A stretch of DNA of 64,000 nt from Mycobacterium asiaticum (GTDB taxonomy: Bacteria > Actinomycetota > Actinomycetes > Mycobacteriales > Mycobacteriaceae), in assembly GCF_001673635.1 (NCBI RefSeq), contig NZ_LZMH01000031.1, positions 140,211 to 204,210 on the forward strand. Reading direction: 5' to 3'. Shown here in pieces: positions 54,991 through 63,719 of this stretch. The position numbers and the translations under genes are program-made. The notes beneath the pieces are model-generated. The model saw nothing but the letters and a program-made list of their open reading frames with translations. It had not been told where the DNA came from and searched no databases. Positions within the stretch are counted from its first letter, which is position 1, and each line of letters opens with the position of its first letter.

Positions 54991-55953
54991 ATGACGCAGT
55001 CCACGTCTGACCGAGCCGAAATCGATCCCCTGCTGAAGATGCTGCTCGACGCCGTGCCGATGACCTTCACCGCGGCCGACGGCGTCGAGGTCGCCCGCGC
55101 ACGCCTGGCTGCGCTGAAGGCACCTCCCGAACTGTTGCCCGATCTGCGAATCGAGGACCGGCGCATCAGTTATGGGCAGCATCAGGACATCCCGGTTCGG
55201 ATCTACTGGCCACCCACCGCGGCGCAGGACGGTCTGCCAGTGGTCGTCTTCTACCACGGCGGCGGCTGGGCACTCGGAAGCCTGGACACCCACGACCACG
55301 TCGCGCGAGCTCACGCGGTGGGCGCGGAGGCCATCGTGGTCGCGGTGGACTATCGACTCGCGCCCGAACACCCGTTCCCGGCGGGCGTCAATGACAGCTG
55401 GGCGGCTTTGCGTTGGGTCGGCGAGAATGCGGCAGAACTCGGCGGCGACCCCAATCGCATTGCGGTGGCCGGTGATTCAGCCGGCGGCAACATCTCGGCC
55501 GTGATGGCTCAGCTCGCCCGGGACGCCGGCGGGCCCAATCTGGTTTTCCAGCTGCTGTGGTATCCGTCCTGCATCGGCGACCGGACGCTGCCGTCGTTCA
55601 CCCAGAACGCCACCGCACCCATCCTGGACGGCGACGTCATCGACGCGTTCTTGCAGTGGTACATCCCCGACCTCGACCTGAGCGACCACACCACGTTGCC
55701 CGCCAATCTGGCTCCGGGCAACGGTCAGTTGTCTGGTCTACCGCCGGCCTTCATCGGCACTGCCGAACACGATCCACTGCGCGACGACGGCGCGCGCTAC
55801 GCGGAATTGCTCACGGCCGCTGGGGTTCCCGTGGAGTGGAGCAACGAGCCGAACATGGTGCACGGCTACGCCAGCTTCGCGCTGGTGGTGCCGGCCGCCG
55901 CCGAGGCCACCAATCGCGGGCTCGCGGCGCTGAAGAAGGCGCTGTATCCGTAG
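54991..55953 (+). CDS. lipH: Esterase LipH-like (hormone-sensitive lipase family)
   Basis: A 320-residue paralogue of lipI, the same length as M. tuberculosis LipH (Rv1399c). HGGGWALGSLDTHDH marks the oxyanion hole, GDSAGGN the nucleophile Ser, EHDPLRDDG the Asp and MVHGYASF the His. Start is ATG 54991 (MTQSTSDRAE); an in-frame extension back into lipI is spurious. The adjacent paralogous genes suggest tandem duplication, and they are probably cotranscribed. Confidence 0.95.
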   Translation: MTQSTSDRAEIDPLLKMLLDAVPMTFTAADGVEVARARLAALKAPPELLPDLRIEDRRISYGQHQDIPVRIYWPPTAAQDGLPVVVFYHGGGWALGSLDTHDHVARAHAVGAEAIVVAVDYRLAPEHPFPAGVNDSWAALRWVGENAAELGGDPNRIAVAGDSAGGNISAVMAQLARDAGGPNLVFQLLWYPSCIGDRTLPSFTQNATAPILDGDVIDAFLQWYIPDLDLSDHTTLPANLAPGNGQLSGLPPAFIGTAEHDPLRDDGARYAELLTAAGVPVEWSNEPNMVHGYASFALVVPAAAEATNRGLAALKKALYP

Positions 55954-56023
55954 AGCGGGCCCGCCCGGCAGGCGCAGTATGTTGGGGTAAACCTCCTACA
56001 AGGGATGCAAGAGGGGTACCGCC

Positions 56024-57508
56024 ATGCCTACCGCGCCCGATCACCACGTTGTCATCGTCGGCGCCGGATTCTCCGGCATCGGCAGCGCAATCAAACTCGA
56101 TCAAGCGGGATTCAGCGATTACCTGGTCGTCGAGGCCGGCGATGGGGTCGGCGGCACCTGGCACTGGAACACCTACCCCGGCATCGCGGTGGACATCCCC
56201 TCGTTCTCCTACCAGTTCTCCTTCGAGCAGAGCCCGAACTGGTCGCGCACCTACGCCCCCGGCGGCGAACTCAAGGCGTACGCCGAACACTGCGTCGACA
56301 AGTACGGCATCCGATCGCGGATCCGGTTCAACACCAAGGTCATCTCCGCCGAATTCGATGACGAGCGCGGCTGGTGGCGGATACAGACCGACCCGGGTGG
56401 CGAGATCACCGCCAGATTCCTGATCAGCGCGAGCGGCGTGCTGACCGTGCCGAATCTGCCCGACATCGACGGGGTCGACTCGTTCGACGGCATCACCATG
56501 CACACCGCGCGGTGGGACCACAGCCAAGACCTGACCGGCAAGCGGGTCGCGATCATCGGGACCGGCGCTTCGGCGGTGCAGGTGATTCCGGAGATCGCGC
56601 CGATCGTCTCCCAGCTCACCGTGTTTCAGCGGACCCCGATCTGGTGTTTTCCGAAGTTCGACGTGCCACTGCCGACCGCGGCTCGCTGGGCCATGCGGAT
56701 ACCGGGCGGCAAACTGCTGCAGCGGCTGCTCAGCCAGGCGTTCGTGGAGTTGACGTTCCCGATCTCTGCCCACTACTTCACGGTTTTCCCGCTGGCCAAG
56801 AGGATGGCGGCCGAGGGCCGTCGCTACCTCCGCCAGCAGGTGAACGACCCCGACGTGCGAGAAAAGCTCACCCCGCAATACGCCGTGGGCTGTAAGCGCC
56901 CAGGCTTCCACAACACCTACCTGTCCACGTTCAACCGCGACAACGTGCGGCTGGTGACCGAACCGATCGACAAGATCACGCCGGGCGCGGTGGCCACGAC
57001 CGACGGCGAGCACCACGAGATCGATGTGCTGATTCTGGCGACCGGCTTCAAGGTGATGGACACCGACAACGTGCCCACCTATGCCGTGACCGGGAGCGGC
57101 GGCCGGTCGTTGAGCCGCTTCTGGGACGAGCATCGGCTGCAGGCCTACGAGGGAGTCAGCGTTCCCGGCTTCCCGAACATGTTCACCGGGTTCGGCCCCT
57201 ACGGCTACGTCGGTTCCTCGTATTTCGCGTTGATCGAGACCCAGACCCACCACATCGTGCGCTGCCTCAGCCGCGCCCGCCGCGAGGGCGCCATCCGCGT
57301 CGAGGTGACCGAGCAGGCCAACAGCCGGTACTTCGCCGAGATGATGCGCAAACGGCATCGGCAGATCTTCTGGCAGGACAGCTGCCGGCTGGCCAACAGC
57401 TACTACTTCGACAAGAACGGCGACGTCCCCATCCGGCCTACCACCACTGTCGAAGCCTATTGGCGCAGTAGGCGATTCGATTTGAACGACTACCGGTTCA
57501 CCGCCTGA
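56024..57508 (+). CDS. Flavin-containing / Baeyer-Villiger-type monooxygenase (Rv1393c-like)
   Basis: A 494-residue class B flavoprotein monooxygenase. FAD site GAGFSGIGSA (about 13-22), the BVMO fingerprint FDGITMHTARWD (about 157-168), and NADPH site IGTGASAVQV (about 182-191). It would insert oxygen into ketones or N/S compounds using NADPH and O2. ATG 56024 is preceded by AGAGGGG. It opens the oxidative gene group that continues to 61.0 kb and converges, 4 nt apart, with the GMC oxidase. M. tuberculosis has Rv1393c at this place. Confidence 0.93.
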   Translation: MPTAPDHHVVIVGAGFSGIGSAIKLDQAGFSDYLVVEAGDGVGGTWHWNTYPGIAVDIPSFSYQFSFEQSPNWSRTYAPGGELKAYAEHCVDKYGIRSRIRFNTKVISAEFDDERGWWRIQTDPGGEITARFLISASGVLTVPNLPDIDGVDSFDGITMHTARWDHSQDLTGKRVAIIGTGASAVQVIPEIAPIVSQLTVFQRTPIWCFPKFDVPLPTAARWAMRIPGGKLLQRLLSQAFVELTFPISAHYFTVFPLAKRMAAEGRRYLRQQVNDPDVREKLTPQYAVGCKRPGFHNTYLSTFNRDNVRLVTEPIDKITPGAVATTDGEHHEIDVLILATGFKVMDTDNVPTYAVTGSGGRSLSRFWDEHRLQAYEGVSVPGFPNMFTGFGPYGYVGSSYFALIETQTHHIVRCLSRARREGAIRVEVTEQANSRYFAEMMRKRHRQIFWQDSCRLANSYYFDKNGDVPIRPTTTVEAYWRSRRFDLNDYRFTA

Positions 57509-57512
57509 GCGC

Positions 57513-59162
57513 TTATTTGCGACCCTGCAGAATCCCTTCCATATTGCGCTCGGCCAGCGCGGTGATGGTCATGAACGGGTTGCAGCCAAGGTAGCCCGGC
57601 AGCAGCGACGCGTCGTTAACGTACAACTTGGTATAGCCGTTGACCCGGCCGTAGCCGTCCGTTGCCCTGCCCCGCACCACTCCACCCATGGGATGGACGG
57701 TGTGGGGTGCGAACACTTTTCCCTCGAACAAGTCGTCCCGGTAGTCCACGCCGTTGGCGTGGGTGACCCTGTCGAATACTTTGGCCGCCCGCACGCGCAA
57801 GTGTTCGGTGTGGTCCTCCGGCCAGTCGATGGCGACCGTGTCCGAGGGGCGGTTGTAGACGATGTCGGCACGATCGCCGGTGCGGACCATGACGTAGTAA
57901 CCCAGCGCATAGGTCTCGACCGGGAGCGGCAGCGAGAACATGCTGGCATACACCGGGTTGTCCGGGTCGTCGCGGCCATCGAGGTTGATCATTCCCAGCA
58001 GCGACTGGCGGGTGCCGGCGGGATCAGCGGGTTGCAGCATGTGAGCGACCATGATGTCGCCGTTGTTGCCGTAACCACGGCCGATCTCCAGGCTGAGGTC
58101 CGGCAGTGTCCCCGTCTCACGGGCCCTTAGCAGCAGTTCGGCGGTACCCAGTACCCCGGCGCTGAGATACAGCTCATCGCAACCGATCTCGTCACGGCGC
58201 AGCTCCTTGCCGAACCGGTCGATCTCACGGGTGGACACCACGTACTCACCGGATCGCTCCCGACGGATCCCGGTGACCGCCGTCAGCGGCTTGAGGGTGA
58301 CCTTTCCGGTTGCCAGCGCCGCTGCGATATAGGTCTGATCGACGCTGCCGATCCGGCCGTAGTTGTTGCCGTACTGCTGTTCGAAATCGAGTGCCGATCG
58401 TGGAACCTGGCCCGCCTCTTCCTTTCTCATGTAGTCGAACGAGTAGGCGCTGCCGTTGTAGTCGACGCCGTAGCCCGCCGCCGCCGCGTATTGTCTTCCT
58501 ACCCTTGCGTATTGATAATAGGGCGTCTGTTCGAACCAGTCCATGTCGCGATAGCTGATGCGCAGCATGGCCTTCGCGCGTTCGATGTAGGTGCCCAGAA
58601 AAACGGAAGGGGCGATGTCGGGGAACGCGGCGCGCAACTGCGCCTCGGTGGGTATCGCGGCAATGGCCGCGTTGACCAGAGACCCACCGCCGACACCCAT
58701 TCCGCGGAACACCGTGTGCGCTCCGTGCACCACCTTGTCGCAGATACCCGCCTGTATCGGCTGTTGCGACGGCGCATGCTTGGCGACTTGCTCCATCGAC
58801 ACGCCGCGGAACGACGGGACCAGACTGGGTGGCACGTCGGTGAACCAGCCCGCCCGGTTGTCGGCGGGCAGCATGCGCGAGAAGCGTTTTCCATCGGTGT
58901 CGGCGGCGTCCCACCACCTGCCCCGTTCCAGAACCAAGGTATCGATGCCGGCTTGCCCCAGTCGTAAGGCGGACACTCCGCCGCCATAACCACTGCCGAC
59001 CACGATGGCCCGATAGTGCGCCTTCGGCCGGGAACCGACCTGATCGCGGCGCATCGCGAACTCAACGGCGCCGGTCCCGAGCGCGCCCACGGCGATCCCA
59101 GCGGCTGCCCCCAGGAATCGCCGACGGGACAAGGTGTTCCGCGGTCCGTTTTTCTGGCTCAT
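57513..59162 (-). CDS. Tat-exported cholesterol-oxidase-like GMC oxidoreductase
   Basis: A 549-residue flavoprotein resembling the streptomycete/Brevibacterium class I cholesterol oxidases. A twin-arginine signal (SRRRFLGAAAG, about 12-22) indicates export. The FAD-binding motif is VVGSGYGGGVSA (about 54-65). The C-terminal active site has HPMGG with the catalytic His and GCNPFMTITALAERN with the conserved Asn. The sterol specificity is inferred. The start at ATG 59162 lies after a G-rich ribosome site. It is divergent from alkB across 78 nt. Confidence 0.9.
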   Translation of the reverse strand: MSQKNGPRNTLSRRRFLGAAAGIAVGALGTGAVEFAMRRDQVGSRPKAHYRAIVVGSGYGGGVSALRLGQAGIDTLVLERGRWWDAADTDGKRFSRMLPADNRAGWFTDVPPSLVPSFRGVSMEQVAKHAPSQQPIQAGICDKVVHGAHTVFRGMGVGGGSLVNAAIAAIPTEAQLRAAFPDIAPSVFLGTYIERAKAMLRISYRDMDWFEQTPYYQYARVGRQYAAAAGYGVDYNGSAYSFDYMRKEEAGQVPRSALDFEQQYGNNYGRIGSVDQTYIAAALATGKVTLKPLTAVTGIRRERSGEYVVSTREIDRFGKELRRDEIGCDELYLSAGVLGTAELLLRARETGTLPDLSLEIGRGYGNNGDIMVAHMLQPADPAGTRQSLLGMINLDGRDDPDNPVYASMFSLPLPVETYALGYYVMVRTGDRADIVYNRPSDTVAIDWPEDHTEHLRVRAAKVFDRVTHANGVDYRDDLFEGKVFAPHTVHPMGGVVRGRATDGYGRVNGYTKLYVNDASLLPGYLGCNPFMTITALAERNMEGILQGRK

Positions 59163-59189
59163 GACTGCCCCCCAGCAAGCCAACCATTG

Positions 59190-59226
59190 TTAACCAAAAA
59201 CAAGTTTAACCGTACTATAGGTACGG
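59190..59226 (+). promoter_or_regulatory. Candidate alkB promoter with overlapping palindrome
   Basis: TTAACC (59190-59195) and TACTAT (59213-59218) form a plausible -35/-10 pair with a 17-nt spacer. The -10 lies in a perfect 6-bp palindrome, CCGTAC (59210-59215) and GTACGG (59221-59226). TTAACC is repeated at 59206-59211. The region is A/T-rich compared with its neighbours and sits between divergent genes, so a TetR-type operator is plausible. Confidence 0.5.
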
Positions 59227-59240
59227 GAATAGAGTATTCT

Positions 59241-60596
59241 ATGGGTGGGGAGACATCACAAGCATCGCAATCACGTCCCTGTGAAATCACGCAGGGGCGA
59301 TCCGGCGCGGCCTTGAGTGAGGGTTGGCGGGACCCCAAGCGATATCTCTGGCTGCTGGGAGCGGCGGTACCGGGATTGGTGGCCGTGTCATGGCTTCTGG
59401 TCAAGGTCACCGGTGTGGGCGCGTTCTGGTGGCTCGGGCCCGTGTTGGCGTTCGGGGTCATCCCCGTCCTCGATCACTGGATCGGGCCGGATGCCAGCAG
59501 TCCCCCGGACAGCGTGCTGGCGCGACTGGAGAACGACCGCTACTACCGCTGCATAACCTATCTCTACCTGCCCAACCAGTACGGCTCGGTGGTCCTGGCC
59601 TGCTGGCTCTGGAGCGGGGGCGGTTGGGTCGCAATGACTTTCGTGGACAAGCTGGGCCTGATGCTGACGGTAGGGCTGATCGGCGGCCTGGCCATCAACG
59701 CCGCCCACGATCTCGGTCACACCCGCGAGCAGACCGAACGTCGCCTGTCCAAGATCGCGTTGGCGCAAACTTGCTACGGGCACTTCTACGTCGAACACAA
59801 CCGCGGACACCACGTCCGCGTGGCTACACCGCAGGACCCCGCCAGCGCGCGATTCGGCGAGAGCCTCTACGCGTTCATCCCCCGGTCGGTCCTCGGCGGG
59901 GTGCGTTCCGCATGGAATCTGGAGGCTCAGCGACTGAACAGGCTCGGCAAATCACGCTGGACATTGCGCAACGAGGTGCTCAACGCCTGGCTGATCAGCG
60001 CCGTCCTGCTCACCATCCTGGCCGTCTGGTTTCGGCCCGTCGTCCTGCCCTGGCTGATCGGTCAGGCGGTGGTGGGCATCGCACTGCTGGAAACGGTCAA
60101 CTACACCGAGCACTACGGACTGCGCCGCCGGTTGCTGCCCAGCGGTCGTTACGAGCGGGTGCGGCCGTCGCACAGCTGGAACAGCAACACGGTGATCGCG
60201 AATGTCTTCCTCTTCCATCTGCAGCGCCATTCCGATCATCACGCCAACCCGTTGCGGCGCTACCAGGCGCTGCGCGGCGTGGACGAGGCGCCGCAACTGC
60301 CGACGGGCTACAGCGCGATGGTGCTGCTGGCCATGCTGCCGCCGATCTGGCGGCGCGTGATGGATCCGCGGGTGCTCGCCTTTTATCAGGGCCGGATCGA
60401 GTTGACCGCACTCAAGCCGGATCAGTCGCCGGCCAACGCTACGCTCACACGGTGGCGAAAGAATTTTCGCGAATCGACGACTCGCTCCGCGACTTCATTG
60501 CTGAACAGGCCATGTTCTTCGTGGCGACCGCGCCTACCGAGGGTGGCCGAGTCAACCTCTCGCCCAAGGGATACAGCGACACGTTCGCCGTGCTAG
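59241..60596 (+). CDS. alkB: Alkane 1-monooxygenase AlkB
   Basis: Membrane diiron hydroxylase that oxidises terminal carbons of alkanes or fatty acids. In 451 residues the His boxes are clear: HDLGHTREQ (about 155), EHNRGHHVRVATPQDPAS (about 182), NYTEHYGL (about 287) and LQRHSDHHANP (about 330). Several transmembrane helices precede and follow the first box. The reading frame runs 145 nt into the next gene; residues after about 404 are out-of-frame PNPOx sequence and are not AlkB-like. ATG 59241 has no clear ribosome site. No rubredoxin gene is adjacent, so electron donors must be encoded elsewhere. Confidence 0.92.
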   Translation: MGGETSQASQSRPCEITQGRSGAALSEGWRDPKRYLWLLGAAVPGLVAVSWLLVKVTGVGAFWWLGPVLAFGVIPVLDHWIGPDASSPPDSVLARLENDRYYRCITYLYLPNQYGSVVLACWLWSGGGWVAMTFVDKLGLMLTVGLIGGLAINAAHDLGHTREQTERRLSKIALAQTCYGHFYVEHNRGHHVRVATPQDPASARFGESLYAFIPRSVLGGVRSAWNLEAQRLNRLGKSRWTLRNEVLNAWLISAVLLTILAVWFRPVVLPWLIGQAVVGIALLETVNYTEHYGLRRRLLPSGRYERVRPSHSWNSNTVIANVFLFHLQRHSDHHANPLRRYQALRGVDEAPQLPTGYSAMVLLAMLPPIWRRVMDPRVLAFYQGRIELTALKPDQSPANATLTRWRKNFRESTTRSATSLLNRPCSSWRPRLPRVAESTSRPRDTATRSPC

Positions 60597-61024
60597 ACGA
60601 CCACACCGTCGCCTACCTCGACCTGTTCGGCAGCGGCGTCGAAACCATCGCGCATCTGCGTGACAACGGCCGCATCACCATCATGTTCGTCTCGTTCACC
60701 CGCAACTCGCGCATCCTGCGGCTGTTCGGCACCGGCCGGGTGGTCCGCCCTGATGACGGCGAATTCGACCGGGTGCGAGCACATTTCGACCGCCTGCATC
60801 CCGGCGTGCGGGCCGCCATCGTGGTGGACCTGGAGCGAATCGCGGACGCCTGCGGGTTCTCGGTGCCCTACTACGAGCTCGTCGACGAGCGGCCGGTGCT
60901 GGACACCTATCACGCCAAGCAACCCGACGAGGGGTATCAGCGCACCGTGGTGCGCAACCGGCAGAGCATCGACGGCCTACCTGGGCTGGACCCGGACCAC
61001 CCACTGCCGCCGGTGGTCCAGTAG
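60452..61024 (+). CDS. Pyridoxamine 5'-phosphate oxidase-like FMN/F420-binding protein
   Basis: A 190-residue protein with the split beta-barrel of the PNPOx family; many mycobacterial members use F420 or FMN. Visible core segments are FFVATAPTEGGRVNLSPKG (about 22-40), AYLDLFGSGVETIAHL (about 52-67) and GRITIMFVSF (about 71-80). GTG 60452 (MAKEFSRIDD) matches the family start and lies inside the alkB frame. The next in-frame ATG (60511) would lose the first strand. The stop is followed at once by a 30-bp hairpin. Confidence 0.85.
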   Translation: MAKEFSRIDDSLRDFIAEQAMFFVATAPTEGGRVNLSPKGYSDTFAVLDDHTVAYLDLFGSGVETIAHLRDNGRITIMFVSFTRNSRILRLFGTGRVVRPDDGEFDRVRAHFDRLHPGVRAAIVVDLERIADACGFSVPYYELVDERPVLDTYHAKQPDEGYQRTVVRNRQSIDGLPGLDPDHPLPPVVQ

Positions 61025-61027
61025 CCC

Positions 61028-61091
61028 GCGCGAGCAGACGCAAAAGCCCCCGCACGCTCGGCGTGTCGGGGGCTTTTGCGTCTGCTCGCGC
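61028..61091. terminator. Long bidirectional hairpin terminator between PNPOx and metK
   Basis: Arms 61028-61057 and 61061-61091 form 30 base pairs with one bulged T (61066) and a 3-nt loop. It includes AAAAGCCCCC and GGGGGCTTTT, so both strands have a GC stem with a T-run. It begins 4 nt after the PNPOx stop and ends 4 nt before the metK stop. Confidence 0.9.
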
Positions 61092-61094
61092 CAG

Positions 61095-62306
61095 TTAAAT
61101 GGCGCTCTTGAGGTCGTCGACCTTGTCCAGCTGCTCCCACGGCAACTCGACATCGGTACGCCCGAAGTGCCCGTAGGCGGCGGTCTGCGCGTAGATCGGC
61201 TGCAGCAGGTTCAGGTCACGGATGATCGCGCCTGGTCGCAGGTCGAACACCTCGCCGATGGCCTTCTCGATCTTGACCGGGTCGACGGCCTCGGAGCCGA
61301 ACGTCTCGACGAACAGCCCGACCGGGGCCGCCTTGCCGATGGCGTAAGCCACCTGCACCTCGACCCGCTCGGCGAGGCCGGCGGCGACGACGTTCTTGGC
61401 GACCCAGCGCATCGCGTAGGCGGCCGACCGGTCCACCTTCGACGGGTCCTTGCCGGAGAAGGCGCCGCCGCCGTGACGGGCCCAGCCGCCGTAGGTGTCG
61501 ACGATGATCTTGCGCCCGGTCAGGCCCGCGTCGCCCATCGGTCCACCCAGCACGAACTTGCCCGTCGGGTTGACCAGCACCCGGGTGCCGGACGAGTCCA
61601 GCGTCTCGTGGGCCAACTCCTCAAGCACCGTCCCGAGGACGTGTTGGCGAATGTCAGGGTCCAGCGTCTTTTCCAGGTCGATGCCGTCGGCGTGCTGGGT
61701 GGAGACCACCACGGTGTCCAGCCGCACCGGCACGTTGTCCTCGTAGGCGATGGTGACCTGCGTCTTGCCGTCCGGGCGCAGGTACGGCAGCGTGCCGTTC
61801 TTGCGGACCTCGGTCAGCTTCCGCGACAGCCGGTGCGCGAGCGCGATCGGCAGGGGCATCAGCTCCGGGGTGTCGTTGATGGCGTAGCCGAACATCAACC
61901 CCTGGTCGCCGGCGCCCTGCGAGTCCAGCGGGTCGGCGGCACCCTCGACCCGAGCCTCATGCGCGGTGTCGACGCCCTGAGCGATGTCGGGCGACTGGGC
62001 GCCGATGCCGATGTTGACCCCGCAGGAGGCACCGTCGAAGCCCTTGTCCGACGAGTCGTAGCCGATGTCCAGAATCCGGGCGCGCACCGTGTTGGTGATG
62101 TCGGCGAACGCCTCCTTGGCCGAGGTGGTCACCTCGCCCACCACGTGGACCTGCCCAGTGGTCACCAGCGTCTCGACCGCCACCCGGGAGCGCGGGTCAC
62201 CCGCTAGCAGCGCGTCGAGCACCGAGTCGCTGATCGCGTCACAGATCTTGTCGGGATGTCCCTCAGTCACCGACTCACTGGTAAATAGCCGACCCTTCTC
62301 GCTCAC
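61095..62306 (-). CDS. metK: S-adenosylmethionine synthetase
   Basis: Makes SAM from methionine and ATP; cytosolic homotetramer. The 403-residue protein has [12 protein letters not shown] (about 17-28), [12 protein letters not shown] (about 131-142) and [19 protein letters not shown] (about 279-297), all intact. The GTG start at 62306 is preceded by GGAAGGA about 10 nt upstream. It lies 125 nt downstream of coaBC on the same strand. Confidence 0.98.
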   Translation of the reverse strand: MSEKGRLFTSESVTEGHPDKICDAISDSVLDALLAGDPRSRVAVETLVTTGQVHVVGEVTTSAKEAFADITNTVRARILDIGYDSSDKGFDGASCGVNIGIGAQSPDIAQGVDTAHEARVEGAADPLDSQGAGDQGLMFGYAINDTPELMPLPIALAHRLSRKLTEVRKNGTLPYLRPDGKTQVTIAYEDNVPVRLDTVVVSTQHADGIDLEKTLDPDIRQHVLGTVLEELAHETLDSSGTRVLVNPTGKFVLGGPMGDAGLTGRKIIVDTYGGWARHGGGAFSGKDPSKVDRSAAYAMRWVAKNVVAAGLAERVEVQVAYAIGKAAPVGLFVETFGSEAVDPVKIEKAIGEVFDLRPGAIIRDLNLLQPIYAQTAAYGHFGRTDVELPWEQLDKVDDLKSAI

Positions 62307-62406
62307 CCTGTACGTCCTTCCAGATCCCGCTCGCCACAGATGTTAGTTAGGCGAATTATTTTTTTCAGTCTTACTCAACCGGCTATGCCTGGCGTTTGCA
62401 AATTCG

Positions 62407-62426
62407 GTCGGGCAACGCTGCCCGAC
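62407..62426 (-). terminator. Hairpin behind coaBC
   Basis: GTCGGGCA (62407-62414) and TGCCCGAC (62419-62426) make a perfect 8-bp stem with a 4-nt loop, 5 nt after the coaBC stop. CGAATTT follows on the minus strand, a weak T-run. Confidence 0.55.
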
Positions 62427-62431
62427 ACACG

Positions 62432-63703
62432 CTATCCGACGTCCCCGTGCAGAAACGTGGAGATTGCATCAACGATACGGCTTGCCATCAGCGTCTTGGA
62501 GCCGTGCTGCAACGCCGACTCGGTCCCATTCGCCGCCAGCAGCCAGCCGTCATTGCTGTCCACCTCAAATGCCCTGCCCTCGCCGACGGCGTTGACCACC
62601 AGGAGATCGCAGCCCTTGCGCCGCAACTTCGCGCGGGCGTGGAAGAGCACGTCCCCGTTGGCGTCGCCGGTCTCGGCCGCGAACCCGACGATGGCTCGCA
62701 TGTTGGGCAGCTGCCCGTGGGAGCGGGCCTGCACCGCGTTGGCGAGTACGTCGTCGTTGCGCACCAGCTGGATCGGCGGCGGCCCAACCTGGGAGTCGGG
62801 GCTCTTCTTGATCTTCGCGGTGGCGATCTCGGTGGGTCGGAAGTCGGCGACGGCCGCGGCCATCACCAGCACATTCGCCTCCGGCGCGTGCTTGGACACG
62901 GCGTCACCGAGTTGCTCGGCCGAGCTGACGTGCACCACGTTGACGCCGGCCGGATCGATCAGCCCGGCGGTGTGGCCGGCAATCAGGGTGACCTCGGCGC
63001 CGCGCTGCGCGGCGACGCGAGCGACGGCGTAGCCCTGCTTTCCGGAGCTGCGGTTACCGATGAAGCGGACGGGGTCGATCGCCTCGCGGGTGCCACCGGC
63101 GGTCACCAGCACCCGGCACCCGGCAAGGTCGTGCGGCAGCGCGTCGTGACGCTCGAGCAGCAGGTGGGCCAGCGTGGTGATCTCCTCGGCCTCCGGCAGC
63201 CGGCCGGCGCCGCTGTCGGAGCCGGTGAGACGGCCGGAGGCCGGTTCGAGCACGACGGCGCCACGGCGGCGCAGGGTGGCGACGTTGTCCACGGTGGCCG
63301 GGTGCAGCCACATCTCGGTGTGCATGGCCGGGGCGAACATCACCGGACATCGGGCGGTCAACAGGGTGGCGGTGAGCAGGTCGTCGGCGCGGCCGGCCAC
63401 GGCGCGGGCCAGCAGATCGGCGGTGGCCGGCGCGACCACCACCAAGTCGGCCTGCTGGCCGAGCCGCACGTGCGGCACCTCAGGAACGTCCTGGAAGACG
63501 CCGGTGTGCACCGGCGCGCCGGACAGCGCCTCGAACGTGGCGGCCCCGACGAAGCGGAGCGCGGACTCGGTGGGGATGACCCGCACCGAATGGCCGGCTT
63601 CAGCGAGCTGACGGACAACGGTGCAGGCCTTGTACGCCGCGATACCGCCGGAGACGCCGACTACGACCCGCTTGGGGACCCGCTTGCTGCGCTCCTCGTC
63701 CAC
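62432..63703 (-). CDS. coaBC: Bifunctional phosphopantothenoylcysteine decarboxylase / phosphopantothenate-cysteine ligase
   Basis: CoaBC (Dfp) of 423 residues, coenzyme A pathway. The N-terminal flavoprotein CoaC half (about 1-190) has VGVSGGIAAYKA and APAMHTEMW, where the classical motif is PxMNxxMW. The C-terminal CoaB half has VTAGGTREAIDPVR, the dimer/nucleotide segment NRSSGKQGYA (about 237) and KIKK. The GTG start at 63703 lies 16 nt after the rpoZ stop, matching the gmk-rpoZ-coaBC-metK order of mycobacteria. Confidence 0.96.
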   Translation of the reverse strand: MDEERSKRVPKRVVVGVSGGIAAYKACTVVRQLAEAGHSVRVIPTESALRFVGAATFEALSGAPVHTGVFQDVPEVPHVRLGQQADLVVVAPATADLLARAVAGRADDLLTATLLTARCPVMFAPAMHTEMWLHPATVDNVATLRRRGAVVLEPASGRLTGSDSGAGRLPEAEEITTLAHLLLERHDALPHDLAGCRVLVTAGGTREAIDPVRFIGNRSSGKQGYAVARVAAQRGAEVTLIAGHTAGLIDPAGVNVVHVSSAEQLGDAVSKHAPEANVLVMAAAVADFRPTEIATAKIKKSPDSQVGPPPIQLVRNDDVLANAVQARSHGQLPNMRAIVGFAAETGDANGDVLFHARAKLRRKGCDLLVVNAVGEGRAFEVDSNDGWLLAANGTESALQHGSKTLMASRIVDAISTFLHGDVG

Positions 63704-63719
63704 GGCCAGCCCCGGTCCG

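Noticed and set aside
60660..62207. A 515-codon plus-strand frame running through PNPOx and opposite metK
   Set aside because: It crosses the strong terminator hairpin and mirrors metK; no recognisable protein.
62307..62431. Possible SAM riboswitch in front of metK
   Set aside because: The 125 nt include the coaBC terminator hairpin and leave too little conserved structure for a SAM-I or SAM-IV element.
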